A DNA stretch of 64,000 nucleotides, from positions 39,886-103,885 of the forward strand of contig NZ_JACFSZ010000014.1 of assembly GCF_014805525.1 (NCBI RefSeq), written 5' to 3'. Below the pieces are notes generated by a model. It was given only the letters and a program-made list of their open reading frames with translations. It had not been told where the DNA came from and did no database searches. This document shows positions 57,606 through 64,000 of the stretch, piece by piece (the stretch's first letter is position 1; each line of letters starts with the position of its first letter). A program made the translations under genes and the position numbers. The stretch is from Rhabdothermincola sediminis. Its GTDB lineage: Bacteria > Actinomycetota > Acidimicrobiia > Acidimicrobiales > Acidimicrobilacustridaceae.

Positions 57606-57645
57606 AGGGTAGATGACCCTTTGGGCAGGTGTAAAGCCCACCTAA
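57606..57645 (-). promoter_or_regulatory. Promoter and DtxR-like box of the iron-binding protein gene
   Basis: Minus strand: TACCCT (57611-57606) is a -10 with 8 bases to the ATG. Upstream, TTAGGTGGGCTTTACA (57645-57630) begins with the TTAGGT half site of DtxR/IdeR boxes and agrees at about 12 of 19 positions with TTAGGTTAGSCTAACCTAA, mainly in the left half. Candidate iron-dependent operator. Confidence 0.45.
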
Positions 57646-57662
57646 CAACCTGCCAGGGCGGA

Positions 57663-58769
<1,107 letters not shown>

Positions 58770-58777
58770 CTCACTCC

Positions 58778-60898
58778 CTACTCCCTCAGTGTGGAAGGCA
58801 GGGCGCGATGGTGCACGAGCGCCAGACGCTTGGTGGCCCGGGTGAGCGCGACGTACAACGCCCGCGGACCTTGCGCCTCCTCGTCCACGATCGCGGCGGG
58901 CTCCACCACCACGGTGGCATCGAGCTCGAGACCTTTGACCAGGCTCACCGGCACCACCGTGATCTGCTGGTCGAACCCGTGCCGGGTGGCGCGACCGTGC
59001 TCCAGGCCGGCCGCATCGAGGGCGTCGCTCACCTGCTCGACCAGTGACGACGGGCAGATCACCGCCACCTGTCCGGGATCGACGGCATCGAGCTCCTCGC
59101 GAGTGGCGTCGACGACGTCGCCCAGCAGCGAGGCGGGCGAGCCGGATCGGATGATGCGAGGTGGGGAGCCGTCCTCGCGGATGGACCGAGGTGGCTGCAG
59201 TTCGGGCGCGGCCTCGCGCAGCACCCGCGCGGCGAGGGCCATGTTCGGCGCGGGCAGTCGGTATCCGAGCGTGAGCTCGGCCCGGCGGGCCGGATGCTTG
59301 GCCGGCAGGTGCTCGAGGACCTCGTCCCAGCTGGCGTGCGCCCACTGCCCGGTGGCCTGCGCGATGTCGCCCACGATGGTCATCGAACCGTTCAGCGAGC
59401 GCCGCGACAGCATGCGCAACTGCATCGGCGAGAGGTCCTGCGCCTCGTCGACGACGATGTGGCCGTACGTGCGGATCTCGTCGTCGGTGGGCGCCTCACC
59501 CGCCCGCTTCCGGCGGGGGCGGGGGCCGAGCAGCTCACGGGCCTCGTCGAGCAACGGCGCGTCGTCGTGGGTGAACACGACGTGCTCGATCCGATCGGAG
59601 CGCTCGCGGTGCAGCGCGTCGATCTCCTCGTCGGTGAGCAGGCCCCGGCCGGCGCTGCGCAGCAGGGCCTTCGACCCGAACAGGTCGTGGAGCAACTGGG
59701 GAGGGGTGAGCACCGGCCACATCCACTCGAGAGCCTCCCGGACCCGCGGCTCGTGGCGGACACGCTCGCGAACCTCGGCCACGGGCAGGTTGCCCCGGCC
59801 ACTGGCCGCCAGCGCCGCGAAGACCTCGGCCTCCACGAACCGGCGCGCCGGGTTGTGGCGCCGGTAGCGGCGGCGGGCCTCGTCGACGATCCGGCGGCTG
59901 GTTCTCCGGTCGAGCACCAGACGCTGCACCCCGTAGGGCACGATCAGGTCGTCGCGCAAGGGGCGTTCCCGATCGCGGATGGCCCGTGCCAGCAGCGTGG
60001 CTGCTCGCAGGTCGCCCTTGACCCGGGCGGCCACACCGGTGTCGTAGGCGTTGATGCGCACGTCGGGCACCAGATCGGCGAGCACCGCCAGCTCGACCCC
60101 GGCCTCACCGAGCGAAGGCAGGACCTGCTCGATGTAGCCGAGGAACAGGCGGTTCGGCCCGATCACGAGCACCCCCTGGCCCTCCAGCGGGAAGCGGTAG
60201 GTGTACAGGAGGTAGGCGGCCCGGTGCAGCGCCACCACCGTCTTGCCCGTGCCGGGACCGCCCTGCACCACCAGCACCCCTGGCATCTCGGCCCGGATCA
60301 CCTCGTCCTGCTCGCCCTGGATGGTGGCGACGATGTCGGAGAGGCGCCCGGTGCGGGCGGTCTCGAGCGCCGAGATGAGCGCGCCGTAGCCGCTGATCCG
60401 GGCCTCACCCCCGCCCCGGTCCTCGGCCAGGCCCAGCGCGTCGAGCGCGTCACCGAACAGCTCGTCCTCGATGCCGAGCAGCTTGCGGCCCCGGGTGGCG
60501 AAGTGGCGCCTGCGCCGCAACCCCATCGGCTCCCGGCCGGTGGCCCGGTAGAAGGGCTCTGCCACGGGGGCCCGCCAGTCGACGATGACCGGCTCCTGGT
60601 CGGCGTCGGCCACCGCGATGCGACCGATGTGGTAGGTGCCCGAGTCGCCGTTGCGGGCCCCGGGCTCGAAGTCGATGCGGCCGAAGCACAGCGCGGCCTC
60701 GCCCAGATCCAGTTGCGCGAGCCGGTGGACCATCGTGTCCCAGATCACGTCGCGCTCGAAGCGGGCCTGCTCAGTGCCCCCGCGGCCCACCTCGACCATG
60801 GTCGTCATCCGGGAAGCGGCCTGGCGGGTGGCTTCGAGGCACTCGTACGCGTGGTCGATGTACGCCTGCTCAGCCTCGAGATCGGGATGAACGGTCAT
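58778..60898 (-). CDS. HelD-type UvrD-like helicase / RNA polymerase recycling factor
   Basis: 706 residues. SF1 motor with Walker A GGPGTGKTVVALHRAAYL (about 213-230), Walker B IVVDEAQDLSPMQLRML and late motif ALTRATKRL. The N-terminal arm and the block DWRAPVAEPFYRAT with RRRRHFATRG are the marks of HelD rather than UvrD or PcrA. HelD enters RNA polymerase channels and releases stalled complexes, and in some actinobacteria affects rifampicin tolerance. AGGAG is 7 bases before the ATG and TAGGAT (60946-60941) is a likely -10. It precedes the iron importer ATPase by 9 bases, so all four genes may be one transcript. Confidence 0.9.
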   Translation of the reverse strand: MTVHPDLEAEQAYIDHAYECLEATRQAASRMTTMVEVGRGGTEQARFERDVIWDTMVHRLAQLDLGEAALCFGRIDFEPGARNGDSGTYHIGRIAVADADQEPVIVDWRAPVAEPFYRATGREPMGLRRRRHFATRGRKLLGIEDELFGDALDALGLAEDRGGGEARISGYGALISALETARTGRLSDIVATIQGEQDEVIRAEMPGVLVVQGGPGTGKTVVALHRAAYLLYTYRFPLEGQGVLVIGPNRLFLGYIEQVLPSLGEAGVELAVLADLVPDVRINAYDTGVAARVKGDLRAATLLARAIRDRERPLRDDLIVPYGVQRLVLDRRTSRRIVDEARRRYRRHNPARRFVEAEVFAALAASGRGNLPVAEVRERVRHEPRVREALEWMWPVLTPPQLLHDLFGSKALLRSAGRGLLTDEEIDALHRERSDRIEHVVFTHDDAPLLDEARELLGPRPRRKRAGEAPTDDEIRTYGHIVVDEAQDLSPMQLRMLSRRSLNGSMTIVGDIAQATGQWAHASWDEVLEHLPAKHPARRAELTLGYRLPAPNMALAARVLREAAPELQPPRSIREDGSPPRIIRSGSPASLLGDVVDATREELDAVDPGQVAVICPSSLVEQVSDALDAAGLEHGRATRHGFDQQITVVPVSLVKGLELDATVVVEPAAIVDEEAQGPRALYVALTRATKRLALVHHRALPSTLRE

Positions 60899-60940
60899 CT
60901 GGCTCCTGGACGGAGACGAGCCGGGACAGGGGAATCTCCA

Positions 60941-60946
60941 ATCCTA
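60941..60946 (-). promoter_or_regulatory. -10 hexamer TAGGAT upstream of helD
   Basis: Minus-strand TAGGAT with a leader of about 35 bases that holds AGGAG before the ATG at 60898. An ordinary leadered promoter, unlike many others here. Confidence 0.45.
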
Positions 60947-60960
60947 CCCGTGGCGCTCTC

Positions 60961-61773
60961 CTAGCGGCGGTGCTCGGGCGGCCCGTGCCCGTCGGACGGG
61001 CGGTGCGCGTGCGGGTGCTCGGTGGCCACGAGGTCCACGCCAAGGCGCTGCAGGCCGACGCCGAAGGTCTCGAGGAGCCGGTCCGCGTCGAGGACCTCCG
61101 CGGGTGGGCCGGCCGCCACCACCCGGCCGGCGAGCAGCAGTACCCGATCGGCGCGGGCAGCCTCGGCGACCTCGTGGGTGGCCACCACCACCGCTGCCCC
61201 TCGCCCCAGCTCCTCGTCGAGTGCCTGGTCGTACGCCCGGCGGCCCGCCGCGTCGACACCCGCCGTGGGCTCGTCGAGGACCAGCAGGTCGGCCCGGCGG
61301 GCGAGCACCTGCGCCAAATAGGTGCGCTGCTGCTGTCCGCCCGAGAGATCACGCAGAGGACGACCTGCCAAGGCCGCGATCCCCATTCGATCCAACGCCT
61401 CGTCGACCAGGTCCTCGTCGGTACGCCCCATCCGGCCGAGGAGGCCGTGGTTCGCGAACCGACCCATGCGCACCACATCCCGAACCCGCAGGGGCAGGAC
61501 GAACGCGTTCGGGTGGAACTGGCTGAGGTACGCCAGGCGGGCCGGCTGCTGGCCAGGAGGGGCGCCCAGCACACGGAGTTGCCCGGCGAGCGGTTCGATC
61601 AAGCCCACGAGGGTCTTGAGCAAGGTCGACTTGCCAGAACCGTTCGTGCCCACCAGTGCCAGTAGCTCGCCAGGGGCGACTCGCAGGTCGAGCCCGTCGA
61701 TGACCGGGGTGGCCCCGTAGCCGATGGTGAGCCCGTGGGCCTCGACCGCCGGGGTGGCCGGGACGGCGGTCAT
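60961..61773 (-). CDS. znuC: Zinc/manganese ABC transporter ATP-binding protein, ZnuC type
   Basis: 270 residues. Walker A GTNGSGKST, Q-loop AYLSQFH, signature LSGGQQQRTYLAQVLA, Walker B LLVLDEPTAGVD and switch His VVATHE. The Q-loop and signature wording belongs to the cluster C9 metal importers (ZnuC/MntB/SitB). The C-terminal tail is His-rich (HPHAHRPSDGHGPPEH), often seen where zinc is handled. The ATG overlaps the permease stop (ATGA). Operon order is binding protein, permease, ATPase. Confidence 0.88.
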   Translation of the reverse strand: MTAVPATPAVEAHGLTIGYGATPVIDGLDLRVAPGELLALVGTNGSGKSTLLKTLVGLIEPLAGQLRVLGAPPGQQPARLAYLSQFHPNAFVLPLRVRDVVRMGRFANHGLLGRMGRTDEDLVDEALDRMGIAALAGRPLRDLSGGQQQRTYLAQVLARRADLLVLDEPTAGVDAAGRRAYDQALDEELGRGAAVVVATHEVAEAARADRVLLLAGRVVAAGPPAEVLDADRLLETFGVGLQRLGVDLVATEHPHAHRPSDGHGPPEHRR

Positions 61774-62642
61774 GATCCGCCTGCCGCCACGGTCGTCGCC
61801 GGCCGGGCCCTCGGGCGCGCCAGCCACGCCCCTCTCACACCGGTGGCGGCCAGCACCGCGAAGAAGGTGCCGACCGCGCACAGCACCACCGCGGCCCCGC
61901 CGGCGACGTCCCAGTGGTAGCTCACCAGCAGCCCGGCGTACACGGAGCCGACCCCGATCGCGGTGGCCCACGCCACCATCGGCCCGATGCGATGGGCGAG
62001 CAGCGCCCCGGTGCCGGCCGGCGCCAGCAGCATGCCGAACACCAGCAAGGTGCCCACGGTCTGGAACGACACCACCACCGTCACCGCGATGAGCCCCAGC
62101 ATCACGTGGTGGTACCGGCTGGAGCGGAACCCGGAGACCTCGGCCTGGTCGGGGTCGAAGCTGAGCAGCAAGAAGGGGCGAGCGCACACCAGCGCCACCA
62201 CCACGACCGCGCCGGTGGCGGCCGCCTGCACCCACAGGTCGGCCACCGCCACGCCGAAGACCTCCCCGAAGAGGATGTTCACGATGTCCCCGGTGAAGGT
62301 CCGGCTGTGCGACACCATCACCACCCCCAGGGCGAGCATCCCGACGAACAGCAGACCGATCGCGGTGTCCGACGAGAGGCGTGAGTGGCGGGTCACCACA
62401 CTGACCCCGGCGATCATGGCGATGGCTCCCGCGAGCGCCCCGATCAGGCCCGGCCATCCGAGCAGCAGAGCGGCTGCCACACCGGGGAGCACCCCGTGGG
62501 CCAGGGCGTCACCGATGAATGCCAGCCCTCGTAACACGACGAAGGTGCCGACCACCGCGCAGGCCACGGCCACCAGCACCCCGGCCAGCAACGCGCGCTG
62601 CATGAACTCGTTGCTGGTGAACGGATCGACGAACCAGCTCAC
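61770..62642 (-). CDS. znuB: Zinc/manganese ABC transporter permease, ZnuB type
   Basis: 290 residues with eight to nine membrane helices. The family loop FIGDALAHGVLPGVA and the late GFRSSRYHHVMLGLIAVTVV match ABC-3 (ZnuB/MntC) permeases, including the VSGF segment that contacts the ATPase. The GTG start overlaps the binding-protein stop (GTGA) and its own stop overlaps the ATPase start, so the three are tightly coupled. Confidence 0.92.
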   Translation of the reverse strand: MSWFVDPFTSNEFMQRALLAGVLVAVACAVVGTFVVLRGLAFIGDALAHGVLPGVAAALLLGWPGLIGALAGAIAMIAGVSVVTRHSRLSSDTAIGLLFVGMLALGVVMVSHSRTFTGDIVNILFGEVFGVAVADLWVQAAATGAVVVVALVCARPFLLLSFDPDQAEVSGFRSSRYHHVMLGLIAVTVVVSFQTVGTLLVFGMLLAPAGTGALLAHRIGPMVAWATAIGVGSVYAGLLVSYHWDVAGGAAVVLCAVGTFFAVLAATGVRGAWLARPRARPATTVAAGGS

Positions 62643-63616
62643 GGTCCGCTCGGCCCATCAGTGAGACCGGATGCCACCCGGTGGGCGATCTCACGCATCA
62701 TCGTGAAGTAAGAACCGTCCGGTGGCAAGGTGTGCGTCGGCAGCTCCACCAGCTTCGTGCCGGTCTCCGAGGCCACGGTCCGAGCGACGTCCGGCGGGGT
62801 GCCGGTCTCGGTGAAGACCGCCCGGACCCCCAGCCGGCGGATGAGCTCGGTGAGCTGGGCGAGACCCGCGGCGGTGGGTGCCGCCTGCGTGCCACCGGAA
62901 GGGATCACCGCCCCGACGAGTTCGAAGCCGTACCGGCGGGCGAAGTACCCCATCGACTCGTGTCCGGTGACCAGCAGTCGCTGGTCCGGGGGCACCACCT
63001 CGAGGATCGAGCGGATCTCCGTATCGAGGTCGCCGAGCCGCTGTTCGAGCGCTGCAGCCCGGGCGCCGAGGTCGAGCCCAACATCGGTCCGAACGGTCTC
63101 GGCCAGTGCGGCAACGACCTGCTTGATCGCCACTGGGTCGAGCCAGACATGCGGATCAGGCGCACCAGGTGCGTGCTCCTCGTCTTCCTCCCCCGAGGCG
63201 ATCTCACCCTCGTCGAACGGGCGCACATCGATGTGGTCGGTGGCCCGGAACACCGGGACGTCCCGGGCCTCGGCCACGGCGATCGCGTCGTCGAGACTCT
63301 CTTCGAGGCCGAGGCCGTTGATCACGATGAGATCGGCCGAGTCGAGCTCGGAGGCGTCCCGAGCGGACGGGCGGTAGTCGTGTGGATCGATTCCCGGTCC
63401 CATCAGGACCGTGACCTCGGCCTGGTCGCCGACGAGGTCGGAGACGACCGAACCGAGCACGGGAAAGCTCACCACCAACCGAGGTCGCCCGCTCGACGCC
63501 GAGGTGGCACCACCCCCATCGGAGCCGCATGCCACCGCGGCGACGAGCAGGGTGGTGACCGCGAGGGCGGCGGCGAGCGTCGTGACGCCGCGGCGGCGCC
63601 TCGCCCCTCGGGTCAT
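62639..63616 (-). CDS. znuA: Zinc/manganese ABC transporter substrate-binding lipoprotein, ZnuA type
   Basis: 325 residues from the ATG at 63616. An upstream in-frame GTG at 63703 lies inside the promoter and cannot be used. The N-terminus is Arg-rich, then a hydrophobic core and lipobox VAAVACGS. The cluster A-I (ZnuA/PsaA) fold shows metal ligands in GIDPHDY, DPHVWLDP, LVTGHESMGYF and a late ETGT acid. Between the first two is a short acidic loop with one His (EGEIASGEEDEEHAPG), shorter than the His-rich loop of typical ZnuA, which leaves zinc or manganese open. Regulated by the operator at 63697. Confidence 0.9.
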   Translation of the reverse strand: MTRGARRRRGVTTLAAALAVTTLLVAAVACGSDGGGATSASSGRPRLVVSFPVLGSVVSDLVGDQAEVTVLMGPGIDPHDYRPSARDASELDSADLIVINGLGLEESLDDAIAVAEARDVPVFRATDHIDVRPFDEGEIASGEEDEEHAPGAPDPHVWLDPVAIKQVVAALAETVRTDVGLDLGARAAALEQRLGDLDTEIRSILEVVPPDQRLLVTGHESMGYFARRYGFELVGAVIPSGGTQAAPTAAGLAQLTELIRRLGVRAVFTETGTPPDVARTVASETGTKLVELPTHTLPPDGSYFTMMREIAHRVASGLTDGPSGP

Positions 63617-63696
63617 CACATCCGTCGAACCTCGTCGCACGCCGGGCTCCTCATCGGTGTCCTGCCGGCGGTCTGCCGGTGACGAATCAAGAACGA

Positions 63697-63723
63697 TTCT
63701 CACTATACTGAGAAGTGTTCTCA
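63697..63723. promoter_or_regulatory. znuA promoter with overlapping palindromic operator
   Basis: TTCTCA-N6-TGAGAA (63697-63714) is a perfect dyad, and TGAGAA-GTG-TTCTCA (63709-63723) a second that shares one arm. The minus-strand -10 TATAGT (63707-63702) lies inside the first dyad. Placement over the -10 fits a Zur- or MntR-like repressor. The region where a -35 should lie (63725-63730) shows no good match. Confidence 0.65.
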
Positions 63724-63796
63724 GATAGCTACTCGGCGACGGTGGCGTCCCAGGTTTGGTGTAGCAGCGGCTGGGGCGCAGGCTCCGATGGTCATG
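63724..63796. other. Gap between znu operator and transposase end, probable insertion-sequence terminus
   Basis: About 70 bases with no gene. It should hold the terminal repeat of the element whose transposase follows, but only one end is in view, so no repeat pair can be confirmed. The boundary may lie close to the znu operator. Confidence 0.3.
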
Positions 63797-64000
63797 TTAC
63801 GCGGCGGGTGTGACGGCTTGGCCGGGCTGGTCGTCGATGGTGTCGGCGGAGCTGTCGAGCTGATGGCGGAGCTCGGTGAGGTGGCGGGTGATGGCGGGTG
63901 TGTAGGTGAGGCCGCGCCAGCCGCGTGAGGCACGGTCGAGCACGGCCCACACGAGCGACAGGCACGATGCCTCGCCGGGGAGCCGGCCGATGACCTTGAC
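63797..64000 (-). CDS. C-terminus of an IS256-like (mutator type) transposase, cut by window
   Basis: Minus strand, 67 codons from the window edge to TAA at 63799-63797. The readable part contains VIGRLPGEASCLSLVWAVLD followed by RASRGWRGLTYT, which I recognise as the end of actinobacterial IS256-family transposases, after the catalytic Glu. The N-terminal and catalytic parts are outside the window. The family makes short target duplications and moves by copy-out paste-in. Assigned from pattern memory, so moderate confidence. Confidence 0.6.
   Translation of the reverse strand, partial: VKVIGRLPGEASCLSLVWAVLDRASRGWRGLTYTPAITRHLTELRHQLDSSADTIDDQPGQAVTPAA

Noticed and set aside
63721..63933. 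Pro/Ser/Thr-rich minus-strand frame at the right end
   Set aside because: It overlaps the recognisable transposase C-terminus in another frame and has biased composition; no ribosome site or family match.

Overview
The window is high-GC DNA from an actinobacterium. A WhiB protein, an F420/PPOX-type oxidoreductase, an XRE–HbhA-like pair, a FHA-bearing EccC, IdeR/DtxR control, many GTG starts and likely leaderless transcripts all fit Actinomycetota. The cytochrome c/ferredoxin respiratory genes next to a geranylgeranyl-reductase-like protein make me think of the class Acidimicrobiia, but that placement is inference. I saw no rRNA, tRNA or CRISPR array.

Layout. 1–3.4 kb: end of a respiratory (cytochrome bc-like) gene group with a two-cluster ferredoxin and a small membrane protein (minus), then a membrane-anchored cytochrome c and a geranylgeranyl-reductase family flavoprotein (plus). 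3.4–8.6 kb: minus-strand tetrapyrrole group hemDX–hemB–hemL followed by zwf. 8.7–13.9 kb: TetR, WhiB, photolyase, a degenerate amino-acid-dehydrogenase-like protein and a CrtO-like/CrtQ-like carotenoid-tailoring pair. 14–24.7 kb: pyrophosphatase, LhgO, CDF transporter, XRE regulator, HbhA-like protein, orphan ABC ATPase, PPOX protein, atypical response regulator, SnoaL/ketosteroid-isomerase-like protein and the giant helicase Lhr.

24.7–54 kb: the outstanding region, a type VII secretion (T7SS) locus joined to a 'PFNA-like' envelope/signalling operon. The plus arm holds EccC (FHA + 2 TM + three FtsK-type ATPase domains), a WXG100 protein, and two larger proteins that share a nearly identical WXG100 head (257-bp direct repeat) but have different tails, one an alpha/beta hydrolase, with small genes between and after them. 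The minus arm is a tightly overlapping series: multi-TM protein, giant cadherin-like/FN3 surface protein, MoxR, DUF58, pseudo-transglutaminase, PP2C, FHA protein, Ser/Thr kinase, FHA-HTH regulator, histidine kinase, response regulator and a substrate-binding lipoprotein. A recurrent element ACATGTC-N7-RCATGT occurs three times, upstream of eccC, of the giant gene, and of the multi-TM gene, which suggests one regulon.

54–63.7 kb: a DtxR-family metalloregulator, an iron(III) ABC importer, the HelD helicase and a ZnuABC-type metal importer with a strong palindromic operator over its -10. The window ends in the C-terminus of an IS256-like transposase.

The genes suggest heme supply for respiration, metal homeostasis under DtxR/Zur-like control, and a phospho-regulated secretion system whose effectors are made by swapping tails behind a constant secretion head. 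Protein functions rest on motifs read by eye; no database search was run.
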